Of a DNA stretch of 37,523 nt, positions 16,166-25,653 are shown piece after piece. The position numbers and the translations under genes were made by a program. The stretch is from an uncultured Bacilli bacterium. GTDB lineage: Bacteria > Bacillota_I > Bacilli_A > RF39 > UBA660. The DNA is taken from contig CANRCN010000005.1 of the NCBI GenBank assembly GCA_947629135.1, forward strand, positions 1 through 37,523, given 5' to 3'. Numbering within the stretch: the first letter of the stretch is position 1; each line of letters starts with the position of its first letter. The notes under the pieces were generated by a model. That model worked only from the letters and a program-made list of their open reading frames with translations, made no database searches and was not told where the DNA came from.

Positions 16166-17353
16166 ATGGACTATGTTATAGTTGGGGGTGGAGTAGCTGG
16201 AATGGTAGCTGCTATTAATCTTGCAAGACGTGGAAAAAGGATTACTATCTTAGAAAGAAATAATAAATTAGGTAAAAAATTATTATTAACAGGAAACTCA
16301 AGATGTAATTTTTGGAATCAAAATATTAGTCTTGATTGTTATCATACAAGTAATCAAGAATTATTTAGTAAATTTTTAAATAATAATCAGAATCTAGTAT
16401 TAGATTTTATTAAATCTATAGGGGTAATACCTAAAAATATAAATGGTTATTATTATCCTTATACTAATCAAGCTGTTACAGTTTTGAATGCTTTAATTAT
16501 AACTCTTAAAAATCTTCAAGTGAATGTTGTTTTGGATTGTTTAGTAGAACAGATTGAAAAAAAAGATAAATTTTTAATTTATACTAATAAGGGAATTTAT
16601 AAATCTAATAAAATAGTAATAGCAACTGGTGGATTAAGTTATCCTAAAACAGGAAGTGATGGAAAAGGATATAAATTTGTTAAAGGATTTAATCATAATA
16701 TTAATAAAGTTTTACCTTCTCTTTGTAAATTATATGGAGATTATAATTTTAAAGATTTAAAAGGTGTTAGAGTAGATACTATTTTAACTTTATATGAAAA
16801 TAATAAAAAAATAAAAGAAGAAATTGGGGAATTATTATTTTTAGATGATGGCATAAGTGGTATTTGTACATTTAATTTAAGTGGAATAGTATCGCGAGGA
16901 TTAAATTTAAAGAAACAAGAAATTATTTATCTTAACTTTTTACCTTTTATAAATAAAGATAAAGTAATCAAATTTTTAAATGAACAAGAAAAATTACTTC
17001 CTAATTACACTTTAAGAGATATTTTAGAAGGATTTTTAAATTATAAAATAGTTAATTTAATTTTTAAATTGTTAAAATTAAAAGATAATATTAAATGGAG
17101 TAATGCTCCTCAGGATAAAGTTAAAGATTTATTAGTATCTTTTCCATTTATTCCAAATAGAACTTCTAGCCTTGAAGACTCTCAAGTAGTAACAGGAGGA
17201 GTACCAATTGAAGAAATTAATTTAGATACTATGGAATCAAGGAAAATTAAAGATTTATATTTAGTTGGAGAAATATTAGATGTTGATGGAATATGTGGTG
17301 GCTATAATTTAGGATTTGCTATTATGTCAGGTTTAAGAGTAGGTGGAAGATGA
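16166..17353 (+). CDS. HI0933/YhiN-family FAD-binding flavoprotein (BaiN-like)
   Basis: Predicted NAD(P)/FAD-dependent oxidoreductase of the HI0933 (YhiN/BaiN) family. The 395 residues begin with the FAD dinucleotide fold GGGVAGMVAA and the Glu that binds the ribose (ILERN). The family signature GKKLLLTGNSRCNF follows at about 35-48, then ATGGLSYPKTGSDGKGY, and a C-terminal FAD-contact stretch CGGYNLGFAIMSG. GAGGTGG lies upstream of the ATG. The stop overlaps the next flavoprotein gene by ATGA, so the two are coupled. The substrate is not known for most members; annotations as aminoacetone oxidase or bile-acid reductase are by similarity only. Confidence 0.88.
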   Translation: MDYVIVGGGVAGMVAAINLARRGKRITILERNNKLGKKLLLTGNSRCNFWNQNISLDCYHTSNQELFSKFLNNNQNLVLDFIKSIGVIPKNINGYYYPYTNQAVTVLNALIITLKNLQVNVVLDCLVEQIEKKDKFLIYTNKGIYKSNKIVIATGGLSYPKTGSDGKGYKFVKGFNHNINKVLPSLCKLYGDYNFKDLKGVRVDTILTLYENNKKIKEEIGELLFLDDGISGICTFNLSGIVSRGLNLKKQEIIYLNFLPFINKDKVIKFLNEQEKLLPNYTLRDILEGFLNYKIVNLIFKLLKLKDNIKWSNAPQDKVKDLLVSFPFIPNRTSSLEDSQVVTGGVPIEEINLDTMESRKIKDLYLVGEILDVDGICGGYNLGFAIMSGLRVGGR

Positions 17354-18921
17354 TTAGATTAAGACAAGTTAAAATTAAGGTATTAGAAGATAATTATGAC
17401 AATTTAATTTTAAAGATTACTAAATTATTAAAGATAAAAAAAAGTGATATTATAAATTTTAAGATATTAAAACAATCAATTGATGCTAGAAATAAGAATG
17501 ATATTTATTTTGTTTATGAAATTGATATTAATTTAAAAAATGAAGATTTAGTTTTAAGAAAAAATAAAAATATTTTAAAAGTAGAAGAAGATGAGTTAAG
17601 AATAACCAAAGGAAAAAATAAGTTAAATAAAAAAATAATTATAGTTGGAAGTGGACCAGCTGGATTATTTGCTGGATATTTATTAGCTGAATATGGTTAT
17701 AGTCCTTTAATTATTGAGAGAGGAAAAAAGGTTGAAGATAGGATTATAGATGTTGAAAATTTTTGGAATAACAATATTTTAGATTTTGATAGTAATGTTC
17801 AATTTGGAGAAGGAGGAGCAGGAACTTTTTCTGATGGAAAACTTAATACTTTAATTAAAGATAAGGAACATTTAAAAGAAAAAGTTTTAGATATTTTTAT
17901 TAAAAATGGAGCACCTCCAAAGATTGCTTATGTTTCTAATCCACATATAGGAACTGATATTTTAAGAAATGTAATTAAGAATATGCGAGATAATATTATA
18001 AAAATGGGTGGAGAGATTTGTTATAAAACTAAATTAACTAATATTATAGTAAAAAATAATGAATTAGAAGCTATTGAAATTAATCATAAAGATATTATTC
18101 CATGTTCTAATTTAATTCTTGCGATTGGTCATAGTGCAAGAGATACCTTTTTGATGTTAAGTAAGAAATTAGAAATTATTTCTAAACCATTTGCAGTTGG
18201 ACTTCGAGTAATGCATAAAAGAAGTATGATTGATGATAATCAATATGGTAAATTTAAAGATATTCTAGGTCCTGCAAGTTATAAATTAACTTATACAACT
18301 AAAGATAGGCGAGGTGTTTATTCTTTTTGTATGTGCCCTGGTGGATATGTTGTTAATGCATCAAGTGAAGATAAAGGCTTAGTAATAAATGGAATGAGTA
18401 ATCATTTGAGAGATACAGAAACTTCTAACAGTGCTATTGTAGTTACAGTTACTAAAGATGACTTTGGATCTAATATTTTAGATGGAATAAATTATCAAAG
18501 AGAATTAGAGCAAAAAACTTATAGTCTTGGAAAAGGGAAGATTCCTATTCAATTATTAAAAGATTTTAAAAAAAATAAAACGTCAACATCAATTGGAAAT
18601 GTTAAACCTATTATGAAAGGGGATTATATTTTAAGTAATTTAAGAGATATAGTTCCTGATTATATAGCTAGTTCTATTATAGAAGCTTTCTCTGATTTTG
18701 ATAAAAAAATTAAAGGATTTAATAATGATGATACAATCTTGGCAGCTATTGAAACAAGAACCTCATCTCCAATTAGAATTATAAGAGACGATTATTTTGA
18801 GTCTAATATTAAAGGTGTTTTCCCATGTGGCGAAGGAGCAGGCTATGCAGGTGGAATTACTTCATCTGCAATTGATGGCTTGAAAGTTGCTCGTGAATTG
18901 ATATCAAGATATGAAATTTAA
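17350..18921 (+). CDS. FAD-dependent dehydrogenase-like protein (COG2509 family)
   Basis: An uncharacterised but widespread flavoprotein of 523 residues. After an N-terminal alpha/beta domain of about 90 residues comes the FAD fold IIIVGSGPAGLFAGYLLAE (about 97-115) with ERGKKVEDR, then the family stretches FGEGGAGTFSDGKL and PFAVGLRVMHKR, and the C-terminal FPCGEGAGYAGGITSSAIDG. All elements of the fold are present. It overlaps the HI0933-type gene by four bases, and the pairing of two flavoproteins suggests a linked redox role. Its reaction is unknown. Confidence 0.87.
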   Translation: MIRLRQVKIKVLEDNYDNLILKITKLLKIKKSDIINFKILKQSIDARNKNDIYFVYEIDINLKNEDLVLRKNKNILKVEEDELRITKGKNKLNKKIIIVGSGPAGLFAGYLLAEYGYSPLIIERGKKVEDRIIDVENFWNNNILDFDSNVQFGEGGAGTFSDGKLNTLIKDKEHLKEKVLDIFIKNGAPPKIAYVSNPHIGTDILRNVIKNMRDNIIKMGGEICYKTKLTNIIVKNNELEAIEINHKDIIPCSNLILAIGHSARDTFLMLSKKLEIISKPFAVGLRVMHKRSMIDDNQYGKFKDILGPASYKLTYTTKDRRGVYSFCMCPGGYVVNASSEDKGLVINGMSNHLRDTETSNSAIVVTVTKDDFGSNILDGINYQRELEQKTYSLGKGKIPIQLLKDFKKNKTSTSIGNVKPIMKGDYILSNLRDIVPDYIASSIIEAFSDFDKKIKGFNNDDTILAAIETRTSSPIRIIRDDYFESNIKGVFPCGEGAGYAGGITSSAIDGLKVARELISRYEI

Positions 18922-18978
18922 CTAGACAAAATACATAAAATATTATAAAATATAAGTCGAAAATGAAAGGAGGGAAAA

Positions 18979-20121
18979 ATGGCTAATATAAATGATTATT
19001 TAAGATGGAGAGGGGATATTAAATTTTCAAAAGATTATCCTTTTAATGAAGTAGATAGTATGATTCTAGCTAGATTTTCATACTTATTATTTGATAAAAT
19101 AAAAATGAAGAGGGTTGAAACAATTGAAAGTATTTCTTTAAAAATGAAAGATTTTCCTGATAATGAATTTTTATATAATGGAGATAAAGAATTAATTACT
19201 AATTTAGGAACTAGTTTAAGATTTAAAGATTTAAAAGTAACTGATTATGTAAAAAATAATAATAAAGATAGTGAAGAACAATTTTCAGCTATTACTATAC
19301 ATTTATCATATAGAGAACTATATATTTCTTATCTTGGAACAGATATGTCAATTTTTGGTTGGAAAGAAGACTTTAATATGGGATTTATGGATACGGTTCC
19401 ATGTCAGATTGCAGGACGGGAGTATCTTCATAAGATATCTTTAAAGTATCCTCAGAAAAAAATTCAACTTGGAGGACATTCTAAAGGTGGAAATGTTGCT
19501 ATATTTGCAGCTGTTACATCTCCAAGAAGAATTCAAATGAAAATTGTTAAAGTTTATAACTATGATGGTCCAGGTTTTAGTAAATCAATTATTAATAAAT
19601 ACGAAAATTCTGATATTTTAAAGAAAATTGAAACTTATATTCCTCAAGATTCAATTATAGGAAGAGTTTTAAATCATAAAGAAAAAACAACGATTGTTTA
19701 TAGTCTTGAAAAAGGAATTTTAGAACATGATATCTTTTCATGGCAAGTATTTAAGGATGATGTTATTAGACTTCCTGGAAATACAAAATCAAGTGAAGCA
19801 ATTGATAAAACGTTAACTAATTGGATAGAAACAACAACTGATGAACAAAGAAAAATATTTATAGATGTTATATTTGATTTGTTTTATTCCACTAATGCCA
19901 ATACTTTTATAGAGTTAGCTTCTAATTTAAAAGTAAATATTCCAAAAATTCTAAAGAAATATGGTGAAATATCAAAGGAAGATAAACAAGTATTAACAAC
20001 AATGATTATTAAACTTATTAAATCAAATCTTGGTGTTAGAAAAGATGATGGCATAAAAATGCTTCTTGGCATTAAAGATGAGTATTTAAATAAATTAAAA
20101 AAAGTTAAAGAAAGAGTATAA
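18979..20121 (+). CDS. DUF2974/Mbeg1-like alpha/beta hydrolase
   Basis: Member of the DUF2974 (Mbeg1-like) group, related to lipase-fold hydrolases. The 380 residues start NINDYLRWRGDIKFSKDYPF, which is characteristic. The nucleophile elbow is GGHSKGGN with Ser168. A candidate acid lies further on (YNYDGPGFS, about residue 195) and a His in EHDIFSW (about 253-259) could complete the triad. No signal peptide is seen, so it is probably cytoplasmic. AAAGGAGGG is 5-6 bases before the ATG. It is alone in its unit, 57 bases after the flavoprotein gene. Lipase or esterase activity is a family-level inference. Confidence 0.82.
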   Translation: MANINDYLRWRGDIKFSKDYPFNEVDSMILARFSYLLFDKIKMKRVETIESISLKMKDFPDNEFLYNGDKELITNLGTSLRFKDLKVTDYVKNNNKDSEEQFSAITIHLSYRELYISYLGTDMSIFGWKEDFNMGFMDTVPCQIAGREYLHKISLKYPQKKIQLGGHSKGGNVAIFAAVTSPRRIQMKIVKVYNYDGPGFSKSIINKYENSDILKKIETYIPQDSIIGRVLNHKEKTTIVYSLEKGILEHDIFSWQVFKDDVIRLPGNTKSSEAIDKTLTNWIETTTDEQRKIFIDVIFDLFYSTNANTFIELASNLKVNIPKILKKYGEISKEDKQVLTTMIIKLIKSNLGVRKDDGIKMLLGIKDEYLNKLKKVKERV

Positions 20122-20160
20122 TTAAAACAGATTTAAAATCTGTTTTAATTATTTTAATTT
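20120..20160. terminator. Bidirectional terminator between convergent units
   Basis: A perfect 13-bp stem, AATTAAAACAGAT (20120-20132) with ATCTGTTTTAATT (20138-20150), with T-rich tails on both strands. It serves the DUF2974 gene on the plus strand and the six-gene operon on the minus strand. Confidence 0.82.
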
Positions 20161-22286
20161 TAAATTTTTATTCGATAAGCAATATTAGTACAAATTTTTT
20201 GAATTTCACCATTATCTATTGTTTCTTTAAGTTTTAAAATATCTGGTTCTAAAATAGTTAGAAACTCTTTAACATGAATTGCATCTTCATTTTCCATTAA
20301 ATCATTGTATGTAGTTATAAGTTTATTCTTAGCTTCAATTTTATCACTTGATGCTAAAACTAAAATACTAAGAATTGCAAGTGAGTAAACTTTAATCCCT
20401 AAATCATCTAATTCTAAAGTTATATTATAAGCATAATCTAGGTAAGTTTTAGCTTGATATTTATCTTTACTTAAGAGATAACATCCTAGATTAAAATATA
20501 AAGTTTCAAAGGGATGCATTGTAGTATTACTAATTTTTTCAGGATTATACGTATCTTCATCTTCTTCAATATCAAAAAGATAAAGTGAAGATAGTTCTTT
20601 ATTATTTAAGAAAGCATCATACATTTGATTAGCAATATCATACTTTTTAGAAAAATTAGCCATATTCATAATATAAAAATAAGCATTCATTAAAAAGTGT
20701 TTTGAAAAGTCTTGAATATTAGCAATTTTATTTACCATTTTAGAATAATCTTTGGAAGTAGTATCTAAGCTTTTAGCAAGATATTCTAAGGATAATTCAA
20801 TATGTTCCATAGAAGCTTCTAAAGCACTTCTATATTGATATTGACGTTTCTTATCACTAGTTGAAGAAAAGTTTTTAATAGCTTCTTCAGAATCGTTAAG
20901 GGCTTTTTCATAATATTCTTCTTTTTTATTATTATCAAGATTTGGATAAATTAGATTTGTATAAGATTGAAGCCTAGTTCCATAAGCTTTAGCTAAATTA
21001 TCAGATTGCATATTACCAAATTCTTCAATTTTATTAAAGCTTTTCATTATTTCTTTTAGTCTTTCTATTCCTTCAGTTAAAATCAAAATAGCTTTATCTT
21101 CTTTAAAACAACTACTGTAAGTAATAGCTTCTCTTATTATGAGAATATAATAATAATCCAAAAATTCCCAAGAACCACTTATACTTTTAAGAGTTTCTTT
21201 AGCAATTTCAATTTCTTTAAAGGCATTTACAGTATCACTTTCATGAGTATAAATAGTTAATAAATACAAAGAAACATCTAACTTTAATTTATTAATAACA
21301 TAATCTTTAACAGTTATTTTAGATAATATTCTACTTCTTAATTTAAGTAAGAAATTCTTACATATACTAAGTGATCTTTGAACATCAATTAAACTTCTAA
21401 TTTTTAAAGAAAGAAGATTAAATTGAATTCGCATATTGATAATTGACATATTATTAATATGATTAATAAGTAGGCTTTCTAGTTCATGACTATCTTTTTC
21501 AAGAGCAATTTCATTTAATAAAAGGAAAGCATCAGATATACTATTTTGAGCCAAGTAATTTGAAATTTTCTTTTGAAGGTCTGGCTTTTCTACTCCAAAT
21601 ATATATTTACTTGAATTAAACATTTCATTTAATTCTTCACGTTGCTCTTTAGTAAATTTACCACTTTCTTTAGTTAGCATACTGTTGCAAACAACATCAG
21701 CAAGATCTAATCGAGGATTTTTAGAAACAGAAGCTATTTTGAAAGAAACATGACAGTTTTTAGAAATAAACAAATCTTTTTCAGCAAGATGCATCATGAT
21801 TCTTTCTTTTATTAATTTTGTATAGGTATCAATTTCAGTTATTTCAGCTGGATTATCACTATTTAAGGTTCTTCTTACAGCTGCAGTTATATTAATACTA
21901 ATTTCATCTGGTTTTTCTAAAGATAACTTTTCTAATAAATTCATGATTCCTTCAACTAAAATATGTAAATATAATTTTTCATGGTCTTGGAAATCTAATA
22001 ATTCTTTATTTTGAAAAATAACAAATTGAGCTGGTAAATTTTTAATTTCTCTCATAATATTGATAGCAACGTCCCCAGCTAACTTTGGATTAATTTTAGC
22101 AATATCATTTATATGTTTATAGTTACCATCAACTTTTGAAGTTGCTATTTCCATAATTTTTATAGCTTCTTCTTTAGTTAATTCTTTATTCCTAACTAAA
22201 ATTCCTCCTACTAGAGAAGGAGATTTTTTACCACTGTCATTTATAAATTCTCCACTTTCATCTAAATATAGTTCAAATGTTCTCAT
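20160..22286 (-). CDS. DUF3800-like N-terminal domain fused to helical repeats
   Basis: Last gene of the six-gene minus-strand operon, 708 residues. The N-terminal part (1-230) resembles DUF3800: YLDESGEF at 7-14 with acidic Asp9/Glu10, a central KHIND (57-61), and LDLADVVCNSM (193-203), the position of the family's conserved LAD motif. DUF3800 is thought to have an RNase H-like fold, so a nuclease role is possible but unproven. The rest (240-708) is all-helical with TPR-like pairs, for example AKTYLDYAYNITLELDDLG and IANQMYDAFLNN. No membrane segment is seen, so it is cytoplasmic. Its start overlaps the previous stop by ATGA, with AAAGGAT upstream. It could be the effector or scaffold of the system. 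Confidence 0.65.
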   Translation of the reverse strand: MRTFELYLDESGEFINDSGKKSPSLVGGILVRNKELTKEEAIKIMEIATSKVDGNYKHINDIAKINPKLAGDVAINIMREIKNLPAQFVIFQNKELLDFQDHEKLYLHILVEGIMNLLEKLSLEKPDEISINITAAVRRTLNSDNPAEITEIDTYTKLIKERIMMHLAEKDLFISKNCHVSFKIASVSKNPRLDLADVVCNSMLTKESGKFTKEQREELNEMFNSSKYIFGVEKPDLQKKISNYLAQNSISDAFLLLNEIALEKDSHELESLLINHINNMSIINMRIQFNLLSLKIRSLIDVQRSLSICKNFLLKLRSRILSKITVKDYVINKLKLDVSLYLLTIYTHESDTVNAFKEIEIAKETLKSISGSWEFLDYYYILIIREAITYSSCFKEDKAILILTEGIERLKEIMKSFNKIEEFGNMQSDNLAKAYGTRLQSYTNLIYPNLDNNKKEEYYEKALNDSEEAIKNFSSTSDKKRQYQYRSALEASMEHIELSLEYLAKSLDTTSKDYSKMVNKIANIQDFSKHFLMNAYFYIMNMANFSKKYDIANQMYDAFLNNKELSSLYLFDIEEDEDTYNPEKISNTTMHPFETLYFNLGCYLLSKDKYQAKTYLDYAYNITLELDDLGIKVYSLAILSILVLASSDKIEAKNKLITTYNDLMENEDAIHVKEFLTILEPDILKLKETIDNGEIQKICTNIAYRIKI

Positions 22287-23827
22287 TTTTTATTATCCTT
22301 TCTTACAATACTTGGTTTATATTTTTGTTTACCATTAAAATAATTTAAATAAGTTATTTCTTCATCTTGTAAATTTTCCTCATTTGTATATTTAATTTCT
22401 TTTGGAAATATATAACATAATTCATCGTTTATAAAGATTAAATATTCTCCTAAAGAAACTTTTTCATCATTATCATACCAAACTAAAACTTTATCTTTAT
22501 TTCTTTCATAATGAATATTATTTGCTTTTAAAAAGTAATTTAATTTACTTGTAAAGATATAAAACAAATACCAAATTATATAAACGTTACTATCATTAAT
22601 ACTACCATGAGCTTCAACTTTATTTCTTAATAATCTAATAAGTTTAAATAAACCTAAAAAGCTAAGAGAATCTCCATCTAATTTAACTCCTAAAAAATCT
22701 GCCATATAATTTAAATAAATTTTTTCTTCTTTATTTAATTTAATAGTTTTAGTTTTAAGATCATAAATTAAATCTTCTTTTTTTACTAATTTATAAATAT
22801 TCTCTGCAGTAATTGGAATAGAATCAACTGTTAATTCTCTTAAAATTCCTGTATTTTTATGATATTTATTATATAAATAATAAAGTACCATTTTAGAAAG
22901 AGCCATAATATAATTTAATAAAATTAAAATACTTTGATAAGCTGAGTCAGTTAGATAAGCATTTTTATATAATTCTAATAAAAAGTCATCTTTAGGTAAA
23001 TTAGTATGTTCTAATTTCATTTTTTCTTGAAAATAATATTTTGATTTATTTATTAAATTGAAATCATCTTTCTTAACATAATTTAATTTATCAATACTTA
23101 ATAAATTCTCAACATATTCGAGTAAATTGATATCTTTAGAAACAATTCGTAGTCCTTGTTTATAATTATTTTTAGGAATATCTTTTGATACTACTACAAA
23201 ATAGATAACCTTATCTTTATATAATTCATAATCTTTTATATTTTTACTTATAACTACTAATGTATTTTTTAGAATTATATCTTTTTTACTTTGGAGTTTT
23301 TCTAATTCAGTATCTTTTATATAAAAGTTATTTTTATTAATACTATATTCTAAATTACTATTTAAATCAAATGTTGATGAAATTAAATTATTTTTTATTA
23401 AAATATAATTAAATAAATCAGGATGTTTTTTTAACTTTCTTATCTTTAAACTTTGATTATCTTTTTTAGGCAAAATAAAGTATAAAATATTAAAAACAAT
23501 TATTGTGAATAATTCTAAACTAAAGAATAGAATTGTATTATAAATAATAATATATTTATTTAAGAAAATATAAATTAAAAGAGATTTAATAATAGTCAAA
23601 ATAGGATAAGTAATTATTAAATTATAGTTAGTATCTTTTTTATAACTTAATAGATATAATATATAAACTAAATTGAGTCCTAAGGCAATTACTATAATTC
23701 TAATATAAGACGGTAATGATGAAAAGATAGTTATCCCCATGATAGTGGATAAAAAATAATTTAAGAAAACAAATTCTAGTATTAGAGAACTATATAAGAT
23801 AATTTGATTAGTCTTGGTTAATTTCAT
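22283..23827 (-). CDS. Polytopic membrane protein with a HEPN-like C-terminal region (514 aa)
   Basis: Fifth gene of the operon. About four membrane helices lie in the first 120 residues (roughly 8-30, 41-61, 70-90 and 93-118). A soluble cytoplasmic part of about 395 residues follows. Within its helical section is LLRNKVEAHGSI, which has the Arg401-Asn402-x4-His407 pattern of HEPN domains and is followed by a long hydrophobic helix (415-433). The C-terminus is beta-like. The order of parts matches the gene upstream (23824-25653), and both end in a similar YLxYxNG stretch, so the two look like diverged paralogues. ATGA overlaps at both ends imply coupling. HEPN identity is inference from motif and context. 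Confidence 0.6.
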   Translation of the reverse strand: MKLTKTNQIILYSSLILEFVFLNYFLSTIMGITIFSSLPSYIRIIVIALGLNLVYILYLLSYKKDTNYNLIITYPILTIIKSLLIYIFLNKYIIIYNTILFFSLELFTIIVFNILYFILPKKDNQSLKIRKLKKHPDLFNYILIKNNLISSTFDLNSNLEYSINKNNFYIKDTELEKLQSKKDIILKNTLVVISKNIKDYELYKDKVIYFVVVSKDIPKNNYKQGLRIVSKDINLLEYVENLLSIDKLNYVKKDDFNLINKSKYYFQEKMKLEHTNLPKDDFLLELYKNAYLTDSAYQSILILLNYIMALSKMVLYYLYNKYHKNTGILRELTVDSIPITAENIYKLVKKEDLIYDLKTKTIKLNKEEKIYLNYMADFLGVKLDGDSLSFLGLFKLIRLLRNKVEAHGSINDSNVYIIWYLFYIFTSKLNYFLKANNIHYERNKDKVLVWYDNDEKVSLGEYLIFINDELCYIFPKEIKYTNEENLQDEEITYLNYFNGKQKYKPSIVRKDNKK

Positions 23828-25653
23828 TTAATCACCTCATCTATTTTGATTTTATTGTCTTTAGATTTAACTAAGATATTTCCATTTTTATAATCTAAGT
23901 ATTCTAATAATAAGTCTTTATTTTCTTTTTCTATTCCATAGCTATAAAGATAAAAATCTTTTTCTCCTTTTTCAAGAGCTTGAAAATCTTTAGAAAACAA
24001 TCCTTGAATTAAATCATCTTCTGATATACTTATATTTAAATTTATAAATTCTCTAACTACTATTTCCATCAAATTAAATAAATCATTTACTAAAGATTTA
24101 GAAACTTCATAAGTTAAAATACCATGAACTAAAATATTATTTCTAATTCTTAATAAATATGAGCAAACATCTAAATAATAACAACTTGTTTTATTATCAA
24201 ATTTATGATTTTCATTAAGAATATCATCTATATGATTTAATGATTTAATTATGTTTGGATTATTATATTTATTATTATTTTCATTTTTACCTATTTGATA
24301 ATTAATCCAAATACCTAAGGTAGGAATTCTTAAATTTTCTTTACTATTATTTGGTAAATTACTTAAATCTTTATTAATTATATTTCTTAAAGCTCGATAG
24401 TGAAGACAATATTCAGATACTTTTAAAATAGAGTAGAAATTTTCAATTGGATTATAAGACTTTATAGTTTGATTTAAAGCATATCTTATATATTTATTAG
24501 CAGGATTATCTTGAATATCATTTAATAAAGTCTCGACTTTTTGTTTTAAAATAATATTATTTTCATCTTCAACAACTTCTTTTAAAATAGTGGTTACATC
24601 TAATCTATTTTTGTAATTAAATTTATATTTTTTTTCTAATTCTTTAGCTATTTTAGTAAATCCATATGGAAATATAATTTTAAATTTATAATTATTATCT
24701 TTAATTTCAGCTATTTTATTAAATAGTATTTTTTTTGAATATTTATCAATGAACATAGTAGAAAAATTATTAGTTATTATTAAATAGTAAATATTTTTAT
24801 ATTTAGTTATATCTATTAAATTTAATCTAATAGCTGTAAATGATATTAGATTAAAGCTTTTGTTTTCAATTACTAAGTTATTTAAAATATTATTAGATAA
24901 TTTATTAAAATCTTTTAATTCACTTTTTAAACCTAGATTAAAAAATGAGTTTTCTAAAGTTAAAACAATAAATAGATTTTTGTTGGAATTATTATCTTTA
25001 TTTATTTTTTTTATTGATAATAAAGATATAGTAATTTTTATTAGAAAATAGATTAAGTAAATAACTAATAAAGATAATAATAAGTATTTTATTCTTCTTG
25101 GATAAATGTAGAGATTAGGTACTTGAAATATTATAATACTAAAGAGAATTAAAAAGTTATAACGATGGATTCTTTTATAGATAGATTCTATTATATAAGA
25201 TATATTACCTTTTAAATTTTTATTATCAAATAGAAATGGTATTAGTAAAGTAATAAAGGGAATAATACTAACTGTTATTATGGCTTTTTTTAAATTAAAA
25301 TTTGAATAATAATAGGGTAGAGATATAAAATTATAAAAATTAATAAATATATTTGAATCTTTATGAGTAAGATAGTTAGTATTACTAGGAAACATTGTTA
25401 TAATTATTGGAAAAGTTAACAAAAATATGTAAAGAATAATTCCTAGTAATTTATGATTTTTTAAGAAAGAAAAATTATCAAATAAAAGAATTTGGATAGA
25501 TACAATTAAAGATATTAAGAGAGCAAAGTAGATAAATAATCCTGATTCAAAAGGTAAAAAGTAAAAACCATTTGAGGAAATATTTAAACCTATTAAAAGG
25601 AATAATATTAATATAACAAGATAAATTATTATTTTAAATGATATTTTCTTCAT
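23824..25653 (-). CDS. Polytopic membrane protein with a HEPN-like C-terminal region (609 aa)
   Basis: Fourth gene of the operon. About six membrane helices fill the first 212 residues (roughly 6-24, 36-58, 68-88, 123-142, 166-183 and 188-212). A cytoplasmic part of nearly 400 residues follows. It contains LRIRNNILVHGIL, giving Arg504-Asn505-x4-His510, then an amphipathic helix (515-538), as in HEPN domains. The end (LLLEYLDYKNGNILV) resembles that of the next gene's product. The start has GAGGAT upstream and lies 20 bases inside the preceding gene. No family name is recognised. The RN-x4-H motif is the only direct hint of RNase-type function. Confidence 0.6.
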   Translation of the reverse strand: MKKISFKIIIYLVILILFLLIGLNISSNGFYFLPFESGLFIYFALLISLIVSIQILLFDNFSFLKNHKLLGIILYIFLLTFPIIITMFPSNTNYLTHKDSNIFINFYNFISLPYYYSNFNLKKAIITVSIIPFITLLIPFLFDNKNLKGNISYIIESIYKRIHRYNFLILFSIIIFQVPNLYIYPRRIKYLLLSLLVIYLIYFLIKITISLLSIKKINKDNNSNKNLFIVLTLENSFFNLGLKSELKDFNKLSNNILNNLVIENKSFNLISFTAIRLNLIDITKYKNIYYLIITNNFSTMFIDKYSKKILFNKIAEIKDNNYKFKIIFPYGFTKIAKELEKKYKFNYKNRLDVTTILKEVVEDENNIILKQKVETLLNDIQDNPANKYIRYALNQTIKSYNPIENFYSILKVSEYCLHYRALRNIINKDLSNLPNNSKENLRIPTLGIWINYQIGKNENNNKYNNPNIIKSLNHIDDILNENHKFDNKTSCYYLDVCSYLLRIRNNILVHGILTYEVSKSLVNDLFNLMEIVVREFINLNISISEDDLIQGLFSKDFQALEKGEKDFYLYSYGIEKENKDLLLEYLDYKNGNILVKSKDNKIKIDEVIK

